From positions 185,173 through 249,172 of the forward strand of contig NZ_MVIH01000008.1 of NCBI RefSeq assembly GCF_002086695.1: 64,000 nt of DNA. Reading direction: 5' to 3'. The DNA is from Mycolicibacterium rhodesiae. GTDB lineage: Bacteria > Actinomycetota > Actinomycetes > Mycobacteriales > Mycobacteriaceae. The stretch's first letter is position 1. Each line of letters opens with the position of its first letter. A program made the position numbers and the translations under genes. The notes beneath the pieces are model-generated. The model did no database searches and had not been told where the DNA came from. It saw only the letters and a list, made by a program, of their open reading frames with translations. Below are positions 17,501 to 24,792 of the stretch, piece by piece.

Positions 17501-18375
17501 GAGGCCCGCTGGCGTGGTGGCGCGATCCGTGGCGGCCACCGCGGATCCTGACGGCGGTCACTGCCGGGTATCTGGTGTGGTCGTTGCTGCCGGTGTTGAT
17601 CGCGGTGGCGTTCTCCTTCAACGACGGCAGGTCGCGAACCAATTGGCAGGGCTTCTCTTTTCGCTGGTACTGGGGCGACGCGACCAAGTCGGTGTGGCAC
17701 GATGCGTCGTTGCACACCGCTCTGCTGCAGACGTTGAAACTCGGGGTGATCACCACGCTGATCACGGTGCCGCTGGGTGTGTTGTTCGCCATCGGGATCG
17801 ACCGGTGGCGTGGGCGGCTGCCGGCCGGCGCCAACTTGATGATGCTGGTGTCGTTCGTGGTCCCGGAGGTGCTGCTCGCTGTCGCATTGCTGTTCGTGAT
17901 GACGTCGCTGGCATTGCCGTTCGGGCTGGGAACCTCCGCGCAGGTGATCGGTCTGGTCACGTTTCAGATCGCCTACCCGGCGGTTCTGGTACGCGCCCGG
18001 CTGGCCACGATCGGTTCCCAATATGAAGAAGCCGCAATGGATTTGGGGGCATCTCCGATGCAGGCGCTGCGGCGGGTGACGGTGCCGATGCTGTTTCCGG
18101 CGATCTTCGCCAGCACGGTGCTGGTGTTTGCCGACGTCATCGACGACTTCGTGCTGGTGCGCTACCTGTCCGGAAACTCGGCTACCGAGCCGGTTTCGGT
18201 GAAGATCTACAACACCGCCCGCGCGGCACCGACCCCGGCACTCAACGCACTGGCGACCCTATTGCTGGTTGCGGCGCTGATAGCGGTGACGGTCGGATAT
18301 CTGGTGTACCGCCGCCTGACCCGTGGTGACGACACCGCGGGCGGCGGCATCGCCGCATTCGCCGGGGAGGCCTGA
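17497..18375 (+). CDS. ABC transporter permease, PotC-like
   Basis: 292-residue second permease with about six membrane helices and the EAA loop EEAAMDLGASPMQALRRVTVP near residue 178. Its ATG overlaps the first permease's stop, so the two subunits are made together. A 48-bp gap separates it from the Rieske gene. Confidence 0.9.
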   Translation: MRGPLAWWRDPWRPPRILTAVTAGYLVWSLLPVLIAVAFSFNDGRSRTNWQGFSFRWYWGDATKSVWHDASLHTALLQTLKLGVITTLITVPLGVLFAIGIDRWRGRLPAGANLMMLVSFVVPEVLLAVALLFVMTSLALPFGLGTSAQVIGLVTFQIAYPAVLVRARLATIGSQYEEAAMDLGASPMQALRRVTVPMLFPAIFASTVLVFADVIDDFVLVRYLSGNSATEPVSVKIYNTARAAPTPALNALATLLLVAALIAVTVGYLVYRRLTRGDDTAGGGIAAFAGEA

Positions 18376-18411
18376 GCTGTGCCATCTCTGGACCTGCGCC
18401 GGTCGCCGGAC

Positions 18412-18417
18412 TAGTCT
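18412..18417 (+). promoter_or_regulatory. -10 box, leaderless Rieske gene
   Basis: TAGTCT ends 6 nt before the ATG at 18424, which has no Shine-Dalgarno sequence. A degenerate operator-like sequence (18416-18435, 14 of 20 matches to the copy at 11942) overlaps this box and the start codon. Confidence 0.4.
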
Positions 18418-18423
18418 GACTGT

Positions 18424-19572
18424 ATGTTCAAACAGACTCCGGCACCGGTGCCTGCCGATGGCCTTGCGGCCGCCCTCGCCCCGTTCGGGCAGTCGCGGAT
18501 GTTGCCGCGGGAGGCCTACGTCGACCCGAAGGTCTTCGACTGGGAGAAACAGAACATCTTCGGCGGCTGGCATTGTGTGGGTCATGCCGGTGATCTGGAT
18601 GGAGTCGGCGCCCAGAAGGCGGTCGGCTCGGGTTCGGACGGAATCCTGTTGGTGCGTGGCGAGGACGGCCGGGTGCGTGCGTTCGCCAACGTGTGCCGCC
18701 ACCGCGGTCACGAACTGCTTGCCTGCGGTGCGAGTGCCAAACGGCGCGGGATCATCTGCCCCTACCACTCGTGGTCGTACAAGCTGAACGGTGAGCTGCG
18801 CAATGCGCCGGCCTTCGACGGCATCAGCGGCCCCGATCCGGTCGAATTCGGTTTGACCGAACTGGCTTTGGTGGACTGGCACGGCTATCTTTTCGTGGAC
18901 CCCAGCGGCAGCGACGGCGACTTCGCCCTGCACATCGCGGGACTGGAGGAGGTCGTCGGCCCCTACCGGACCGAGGACCTGAGGGTGGTCGCGCGGCACT
19001 CCTACGAGTTGGACACCAACTGGAAGGTGATCGTCGAGAACTATCAGGAGTGCTACCACTGCTCGACGATCCACCCCGAGCTGTCGAAGATCAGCCCCCC
19101 GACCAGTGGCGAGAACATCGACCTGCCCGGCGACTGGATGGGTGGCTGGATGGGCATGATCGACGAGGCCGAGACGATGTCGCTGAGCGGGCGAAGCGGC
19201 GGCGTCGCGATCAAGGGCCTGTCCGAGCACGAGTTGCGCACCGTGATGTATCTGGTGGGATTTCCCAACCTGCTGGTGAGCCTGCACCCGGACTATGTGA
19301 TGACCCATCTGATGACACCACTGGCCGTCGACCGCACCCACGTGGAATGTGCGTGGGCCTTCCCCAGGGAAGCTTTGGACAAGCCCGGTTTCGACCCCTC
19401 CTACGCGGTGGACTTCTGGGACCTGACCAATCGGCAGGACTGGGCCGCATGCGAGTCGGTGCAGCGCGGGCTGAGCTCGCCCCATGCCCAGCCGGGGCCG
19501 CTGGCACCCGATGAGGACGGCGTCTATCAGTTCGTCACCCGGGTCGCGCGGGCCTACATGGGATCTCGCTGA
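18424..19572 (+). CDS. Rieske non-haem iron oxygenase, quaternary-amine type
   Basis: 382-residue alpha subunit of a Rieske oxygenase. The [2Fe-2S] ligands are C91, H93, C112 and H115 (CRHRGH, CPYHSW). The mononuclear iron site is ENYQECYHC...H with H212 and H217. Glu209 occupies the position where aromatic-ring dioxygenases carry the bridging Asp. Glu at this place is known from carnitine monooxygenase CntA and related betaine demethylases. Demethylation or hydroxylation of a quaternary or tertiary amine is therefore likely, matching the adjoining amine transporter. No reductase partner gene lies next to it. A leaderless promoter is likely. Confidence 0.88.
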   Translation: MFKQTPAPVPADGLAAALAPFGQSRMLPREAYVDPKVFDWEKQNIFGGWHCVGHAGDLDGVGAQKAVGSGSDGILLVRGEDGRVRAFANVCRHRGHELLACGASAKRRGIICPYHSWSYKLNGELRNAPAFDGISGPDPVEFGLTELALVDWHGYLFVDPSGSDGDFALHIAGLEEVVGPYRTEDLRVVARHSYELDTNWKVIVENYQECYHCSTIHPELSKISPPTSGENIDLPGDWMGGWMGMIDEAETMSLSGRSGGVAIKGLSEHELRTVMYLVGFPNLLVSLHPDYVMTHLMTPLAVDRTHVECAWAFPREALDKPGFDPSYAVDFWDLTNRQDWAACESVQRGLSSPHAQPGPLAPDEDGVYQFVTRVARAYMGSR

Positions 19573-19728
19573 TCGCCCGCGGAGCTGGTAACGTGCGGTT
19601 CGGGCGCGCAGGACCGCCCGACGTCCGCTCGAAGAGGCTCAGCCTCCCTGCTTTTGGCTTGTGAATTTCTGACCGACCTCCTTCTCGGCCCGGCCTCGCG
19701 GACGCAGGGCATGTGAGAGGAGGCCGTC

Positions 19729-20952
19729 ATGGCCAGCACCCTTCCCGACAATCCGTCATTGGAGCATTTGCGCTCCGACGCCCGTGCTCTGCAACGCGGA
19801 GTCAATTTCAACGAACGCCAAGCAATCGAGGCCGTCTACCGTCATCACCCCCGGCCTGACATTGCGCTGCAGCGCTTTCGGCTGCACGACGCGCAACTCA
19901 CGATCGCTCGCCGGTACGGATTCAGCGGCTGGCCCGCGCTCGTCGAGTTCATGGCGATCGCCGACGAACTCGCCGTGGATCCCGGTGGGGTCGACGAGGC
20001 GAGCTTGGGCGTAGCCGATCAGTTCTGCTCGCTCGCGTCATTGCGCTATGACCACACCGACGCCCCACCGCGCTGGCAAGTCGCCGCGACACTACTCGAG
20101 GCCAATCCTGCTGTGCCGCAGCACCATGTGTGGGCCGCCGCAACGGCGGCCGATCCGGTCGCGCTGAACCATCACCTCGAGGATCAGCCGGAACTGGTCA
20201 GCACGGGCGGCGGCCCCTTCGGCTGGGTTCCGCTGATGTATCTGTGCTATTCGCGGGTCCCGTTGCCGCACAAGGAGAGTAACGTTGTTGCTGCAGCCAC
20301 TGTGCTGCTCGACGCCGGCGCCGATCCGAACGCCGGTTATCTGTGGCGCGCACTGTCCACACCGTTCACGGCGCTCACCGGAGTGTTCGGCGAAGGCGAG
20401 CAGGGCCCCGGTCGTCAACCCCGGCACCGATTTGCGACCGCCTTGGCTCGCCTGTTGCTGGAGCGTGGCGCGCATCCCGTCGACCAGCAGACTCTCTACA
20501 ACCGGATGTTTCGCGCCGACGATTCGCACCTCGAGTTGTTGTTGGACCACGGTCTGGCCGACGCAGGCCCGAGTCCGTGGGAGCGTCGCCTTGGTGAGGC
20601 GATGGAAACCCGCGACCAGATGTGGCGGCGGCAAATCGATTGGGCCGCTGATCATGGCTTCGCCGACCGACTTGTCCTGCTGGCTCGGCACGGGATCGAT
20701 GTCTCGGGAGCCGAGCCGGTGCAACCATCGTTTCCCGATGACCCGAACGTCCGCGACGCCGACGGCGCGACGCCGCTACATCACGCGGCCTGGAGCGGTG
20801 ACCTGGACCTGATACGTCGGTTGCTCGATGCCGGTGCGGACCCGGGTCTGGTCGACTTCCGCTATGGGACGACGCCTTTGGGCTGGGCGCAGCACGCCTA
20901 CCAGACCGACGCGGTCGACTACTTGCGCAACTGGCAGACTCACACTCTGTGA
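19729..20952 (+). CDS. Ankyrin-repeat protein
   Basis: 407 residues with recognisable ankyrin repeats at about 185-200 (LLDAGADPNAGY) and 345-385 (ADGATPLHHAAWSGDLDLIRRLLDAGADPGL, split by repeat). The N-terminal part (LEHLRSDARALQRG) resembles other soluble actinobacterial ankyrin proteins. The ATG follows GAGAGGAGG. The preceding 156 bp (19573-19728) holds a short GAGGCT/AGCCTC palindrome and no gene. It overlaps the patatin gene by GTGA. A protein-binding role is likely; no enzyme motif is seen. Confidence 0.85.
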   Translation: MASTLPDNPSLEHLRSDARALQRGVNFNERQAIEAVYRHHPRPDIALQRFRLHDAQLTIARRYGFSGWPALVEFMAIADELAVDPGGVDEASLGVADQFCSLASLRYDHTDAPPRWQVAATLLEANPAVPQHHVWAAATAADPVALNHHLEDQPELVSTGGGPFGWVPLMYLCYSRVPLPHKESNVVAAATVLLDAGADPNAGYLWRALSTPFTALTGVFGEGEQGPGRQPRHRFATALARLLLERGAHPVDQQTLYNRMFRADDSHLELLLDHGLADAGPSPWERRLGEAMETRDQMWRRQIDWAADHGFADRLVLLARHGIDVSGAEPVQPSFPDDPNVRDADGATPLHHAAWSGDLDLIRRLLDAGADPGLVDFRYGTTPLGWAQHAYQTDAVDYLRNWQTHTL

Positions 20953-21800
20953 CCACGAAACGGGCCCTGATACTGGCCGGCGGCGGTATCGCCGGCATCG
21001 GCTGGGAGACCGGCATTTTGCGCGGGATCGCCGACGAATCGCCGGATACCGCTCAGAGTCTGCTGGATTCGGATGTGCTGGTCGGAACCTCGGCCGGCTC
21101 GACCGTCGCCGCACAGATCAGCAGTTCGCTGTCGCTGGAGGCGCTCTTCGAACGTCAGACCGCCGAACCCTCATCGGAGATCGACCCCGGGGTGGACATC
21201 GACGCGATCTCCGCCCTGTTCCTCTCGGCCATGGCCGAACCCGGCGCGCTGACCGAGAAACTTCAGCGGATCGGACGCATCGCGCTGGACACGCCCACCG
21301 TCGGTGAGTCGGTACGCAGACGTGTGATCGAAGCTCGGCTCCCCGAACATCGTTGGCCGGACCAGGATCTGCGGATCACCGCCATCGACACCGCAACCGG
21401 GGAACTGGTGGTGTTCGACTCGTCCTCCGGAGTTGACCTCGTCGACGCCGTGGCCGCCAGCTGCGCGGTGCCCGGTACCTGGCCGCCGGTGACGATCGGC
21501 GACCGGCGCTACATGGACGGCGGTGTCAGCAGCTCGGTCCACACCGCGGTGGCCGCCGACTGCGCGACGGCCGTGGTGCTGGTGCCGGCGAGCGAATCAG
21601 CGCCGAGCCCGTTCAGCAGTGGCACCGCGGCCGAGATCGCCGGCCTCGGTGCGCGCACCTTCGCCGTCTTCGCCGACGACGCCTCCCTGAGCGCCTTCGG
21701 GCCCAACCCGCTGGACCCGCGGTGCCGGATTCCGTCGGCGCTGGCCGGACGCGAGCAGGGCCGCCGGGTGGCGGCTGCCGTCACGGAGTTTCTGGCGTGA
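20949..21800 (+). CDS. Patatin-like phospholipase (Rv1062-like)
   Basis: 283-residue patatin-fold acyl hydrolase. The oxyanion-hole stretch LAGGGIAGIGWETG is at residues 9-22, the nucleophile elbow GTSAGS near 39 and the catalytic Asp in MDGGVSSS near 187. The order with the next gene matches M. tuberculosis Rv1062-Rv1063c. The GTG start overlaps the ankyrin stop; the 3' end overlaps the converging second patatin by 20 bp. Confidence 0.85.
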   Translation: MTTKRALILAGGGIAGIGWETGILRGIADESPDTAQSLLDSDVLVGTSAGSTVAAQISSSLSLEALFERQTAEPSSEIDPGVDIDAISALFLSAMAEPGALTEKLQRIGRIALDTPTVGESVRRRVIEARLPEHRWPDQDLRITAIDTATGELVVFDSSSGVDLVDAVAASCAVPGTWPPVTIGDRRYMDGGVSSSVHTAVAADCATAVVLVPASESAPSPFSSGTAAEIAGLGARTFAVFADDASLSAFGPNPLDPRCRIPSALAGREQGRRVAAAVTEFLA

Positions 21801-22842
21801 TGATGATTTCCGGTCCGATGTGCCGGTAGCCGTCGAGCGCTTTGACGGCCAGTTCGCGGCCCAGGTCGATGATCTCGGCGGCTCGATGGAAATCCAAACT
21901 GCGGCAAGCGGTTCGGGGCACCTCGATGAGCAGGTCCGGGGGATAGGCGGCCATCTGATGGCGGGCCAGTGCGGCCTGTGCGATGTCGATGGTGCGGTTC
22001 ATCACCGCGAAGCTGCCCAACTTGGGGATCGGAACTTCTCGTGAGCTGTCGATCAGCTGATCGTCGCTGCTCGGCTCGACCTCCTCGCCGTCCTCGGGCA
22101 CCGAACTGGTTCCGAATCGGCTCAGCATCGACCTGGCCGCGGGGGTGTCCAGAATCGAACGGGCGGTGTTGGTGTCCAACAGCGCCGAGGTGCTACGCAA
22201 CAACCGGCCCAGCCATTCGCTGCTGGCGGCCGCTTCCGGGGTTGCGGTGCTGTCCTGGCCGGCCTCCGGGTCGGGGCCGGACAGGCTGATCGCGATCGTC
22301 ACGTCGGCATTGACGGCGGCGATCGGAGCCAGCGGAAGCGGGTCGAGGATGCCGCCGTCGGCCAGCAGCCTGCCGTCGAGCACGTGCGGGACGATCACGC
22401 CGGGGATGGCGATCGAGGCACGGATCGCGGCGTCGACCGGTCCGCGCTGCAACCACACCGATTTACCCGCGATCAGGTCGGTGGCCACCGCGGTATAGGG
22501 AATCGGCAGGTTCTCGATGGTGACGTCGCCGAGAATGTCGCGGACCGCGTCGAGGATCTTCTCGGCGCGCAGCACGCCGGCCGCGGTGATCGACGGATCG
22601 AGCAGTCGCAGCACGGCCCGCTGCGTCAACGTCTGGGCCCACTCCGCGAATTCGTCGAGCGAGCCGGCCGCGTGCAGGCCGCCCACCAATGCGCCCATCG
22701 ACGAGCCTGCGACACCGACGATCTCGTAGCCGCGACGCGTCAGCTCGTCGATCACGCCGATGTGCGCGTATCCCCGCGCGCCACCGCTGCCGAGCGCAAG
22801 AGCGACCCGGGAGGTGGGGGATCGGACGGGCATGGGGTCCAT
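21781..22842 (-). CDS. Patatin-like phospholipase, RssA-like (Rv1063c-like)
   Basis: 353 residues. LALGSGGARGYAHIG forms the oxyanion hole, GSSMGA the nucleophile elbow and LADGGILDPLP the catalytic Asp loop. The product is a cytosolic lipid acyl hydrolase or RssA-like protein; its substrate is unknown. Starts at ATG 22842 or 22833 are both possible; the first has GGTGAG upstream. It converges with the other patatin. Confidence 0.85.
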   Translation of the reverse strand: MDPMPVRSPTSRVALALGSGGARGYAHIGVIDELTRRGYEIVGVAGSSMGALVGGLHAAGSLDEFAEWAQTLTQRAVLRLLDPSITAAGVLRAEKILDAVRDILGDVTIENLPIPYTAVATDLIAGKSVWLQRGPVDAAIRASIAIPGVIVPHVLDGRLLADGGILDPLPLAPIAAVNADVTIAISLSGPDPEAGQDSTATPEAAASSEWLGRLLRSTSALLDTNTARSILDTPAARSMLSRFGTSSVPEDGEEVEPSSDDQLIDSSREVPIPKLGSFAVMNRTIDIAQAALARHQMAAYPPDLLIEVPRTACRSLDFHRAAEIIDLGRELAVKALDGYRHIGPEIIITPETP

Positions 22843-22915
22843 TCTGCTCACCGACAGCGGAAGGGCACCCCTTTCGGGATGCCCTTCCGTGGTGGCGCGT
22901 GTCACCGCGCCGCGC

Positions 22916-23101
22916 TCAGTCGCGTTGAATCACGTCGATGGTGCCGAGCTTGTCGCCACCAACGGTGTATCCGAGCGAGTCGATTGTGGTGTCGCGGGCG
23001 TCACCGGACCCGCTGGGGGCGGCGGCCGCAGGGGCGGCCAGGCCGATGACGAGCGCGCTCATCGCGGTGCCGAGCAGGCCCGTGATCGCGTACTTGGTCA
23101 T
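22916..23101 (-). CDS. Small secreted protein
   Basis: 61 residues with a clear signal peptide (hydrophobic 6-24, AAPAAAAP cleavage region about residue 28), leaving a mature peptide of only about 33 residues. ATG 23101 has AAGAGG 9 nt upstream. It resembles the many short exported mycobacterial proteins of unknown function. The 166-bp upstream region holds a structured leader (see separate entry). Confidence 0.7.
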   Translation of the reverse strand: MTKYAITGLLGTAMSALVIGLAAPAAAAPSGSGDARDTTIDSLGYTVGGDKLGTIDVIQRD

Positions 23102-23110
23102 GATGATGTG

Positions 23111-23167
23111 CCTCTTCTTTGGTTTTCCTCTTGTGTGCCGGCTTTTCGCCGGTCAATTACAAAGAGG
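23111..23167 (-). promoter_or_regulatory. Structured 5' leader of the small secreted protein
   Basis: In the minus-strand RNA, CCUCUU (23167-23162) can pair with AAGAGG at 23132-23127, enclosing a CCGGC-GAAAA-GCCGG hairpin. It can pair instead with the AAGAGG at 23116-23111, which is the ribosome binding site. The two pairings exclude each other, which suggests a translational switch; this is inference from sequence only. Confidence 0.35.
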
Positions 23168-23267
23168 TAAACCGCGTGGTCAGGCATTTAATTCCGGTGG
23201 CAGCAACTGAGCGACGGCTGGCAGAATCGCGCCCTGCGCCGACTTTTGCTATCCGTGATCGAAACGG

Positions 23268-23711
23268 TCAGCAGCCACCCTCGGCGGCCGCCTTCACCGC
23301 GATGATGACCGCCGCCTGTTGCGCCGTCGACAACTGTCCCCAGGTGCTGTTGAACGTCGCCGGGCCCGGGGCGGCGCCGCCCTGCAGTTCCTTGAGGAAC
23401 GGTTCGACCAGCGTCGCCGGCTCGCCGCCCTTGGCTTCCATCCACTTCTTCGTCGCCATGCAGGCCTGCGCATATTGTTCTTCGGTCGATTCAGCGGGCG
23501 TATCAATCCGGGTGGTGACGCCACCCGGCGAGGTGCCGACTGTGCCCGACGGCGCAGCCGCTTCCGTCGACTGCGCTCCACTGCTCGACGGCGCCGCAGT
23601 AGTAGACGGCGATTGCCCGCCGCCGCCTGACGAGCACGCCGTCAGCACGGCGGCCACGCCCGCGACACACGCCGCGGCGGCGGACAGGGAGCGACATCGG
23701 TAGGGGCGCAT
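23268..23711 (-). CDS. lpqV: Conserved lipoprotein LpqV
   Basis: 147-residue lipoprotein: signal sequence with lipobox L23-T-A-C26, a Ser/Thr/Pro/Ala-rich linker (about 28-65) and a C-terminal domain with two Cys, one ending the protein. Matches M. tuberculosis LpqV (Rv1064c) in type, size and place between the patatin and the cysteine-dioxygenase-like gene. Its function is unknown. A TAGATT box 6 nt before the ATG suggests a leaderless mRNA. Confidence 0.85.
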   Translation of the reverse strand: MRPYRCRSLSAAAACVAGVAAVLTACSSGGGGQSPSTTAAPSSSGAQSTEAAAPSGTVGTSPGGVTTRIDTPAESTEEQYAQACMATKKWMEAKGGEPATLVEPFLKELQGGAAPGPATFNSTWGQLSTAQQAAVIIAVKAAAEGGC

Positions 23712-23717
23712 CGTGTC

Positions 23718-23723
23718 AATCTA
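23718..23723 (-). promoter_or_regulatory. -10 box, leaderless lpqV
   Basis: TAGATT on the minus strand ends 6 nt before the lpqV ATG; no ribosome binding site is present. Confidence 0.4.
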
Positions 23724-23825
23724 TGCAACACTGGCGGCCATGACGGAGCGGACCAGGTCCAGGGAGTGTTGTCGGTACTAGCCGACCCCCGATCTGACCC
23801 TGCAACGTGCGGAAAGTTTCTCGTC

Positions 23826-24386
23826 ATGCCGTATTCGGGCGCTGCCCTTTCACTTGCCACCTTCCCGTCCATCGCACCCGCCGTCTCCGCGCCAACCCGG
23901 CTGCGGTTGCCTGACCTCATGCACGCCACCGATCGGTACGCCGACGGTGTGCTGCGCGGTCAGTTCGACGCGCTGCTGCCCGCCGGTGGTCCGCCGAGCG
24001 ACGAACGCTGGTTCACCCGGTTGCACGCCGACGACGAGCTCGACGTCTGGCTGATCAGCTGGGTCGCCGACCACACCACCGAACTGCACGACCACGGCGG
24101 CTCGCTGGGTGCGCTGACCGTTCTCTCCGGCGCTCTGCACGAATACCGTTGGGACGGTGAGCGTTTGCACCGCCGCCGCCTCGACGCGGGAGACCAGGCG
24201 GCCTTCCCGCTGGGGTGGGTGCACGACGTCGTCGGCGCACCGGCCGTCGCGGCCCCCGCGTCTGCGACACTGAGTGTGCACGCGTACTCACCGCCGTTGA
24301 CAGCGATGTCGTATTACGAAGTCACCGAACGCAATACGCTGCGCCGCACACGCACCGAACTGACCGACGCACCCGAAGGGAGCTGA
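23826..24386 (+). CDS. Cysteine-dioxygenase-like cupin protein (Rv1065-like)
   Basis: 186 residues with a cupin core like type I cysteine dioxygenases: the metal-binding HDHGG segment near residue 90, GALHEYRW, and a later WVHDV His. Such enzymes oxidise a thiol such as cysteine to its sulfinate using Fe(II). ATG 23826 has GGAAAG upstream and gives the expected length; an earlier in-frame start adds a poor extension. Followed 4 bp later by a rhodanese gene, so sulfur metabolism is likely for the pair. Confidence 0.8.
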   Translation: MPYSGAALSLATFPSIAPAVSAPTRLRLPDLMHATDRYADGVLRGQFDALLPAGGPPSDERWFTRLHADDELDVWLISWVADHTTELHDHGGSLGALTVLSGALHEYRWDGERLHRRRLDAGDQAAFPLGWVHDVVGAPAVAAPASATLSVHAYSPPLTAMSYYEVTERNTLRRTRTELTDAPEGS

Positions 24387-24390
24387 TCCG

Positions 24391-24792
24391 ATGAGCAGCC
24401 GAATCGACCGCGTTCTGGCCGACGCCCGGGCGCGACTGCACCGGCTGGCGGCGCAGGAGCTCCCAGCGGCGCTGCGTCGCGGAGCCATCCTGGTCGACAT
24501 CCGCCCGGCCGCGCAACGCGCCGCCGAAGGCGAGACGCCGGCCGCGTTGGTGATCGAACGCAATGTGCTGGAGTGGCGCTGCGATCCGACCAGCGACGCC
24601 AAGCTGCCCCAGGCGAAAGACGATGACGTCGAGTGGGTGATCCTGTGCTCGCAGGGCTACACCTCGAGCTTGGCGGCGGCCGCATTGCAGGACCTCGGAC
24701 TGCATCGCGCCACCGATGTCGTCGGCGGCTATCAGGCCTTGGCCGCAGCCGACATACTCGCCGAGTTGAGCGAGCTCACTCCGGCGCCTTGA
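24391..24792 (+). CDS. Rhodanese-like protein (Rv1066-like)
   Basis: 133-residue single rhodanese domain. ILVDIRPA lies near residue 31 and the active Cys is in LCSQGYTSS near 86, the usual CxxxxxS loop. It may move sulfane sulfur from the product of the neighbouring dioxygenase-like gene. The 3' end overlaps the converging hydrolase gene by 17 bp; in M. tuberculosis two PE_PGRS genes lie at this junction. Confidence 0.85.
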   Translation: MSSRIDRVLADARARLHRLAAQELPAALRRGAILVDIRPAAQRAAEGETPAALVIERNVLEWRCDPTSDAKLPQAKDDDVEWVILCSQGYTSSLAAAALQDLGLHRATDVVGGYQALAAADILAELSELTPAP

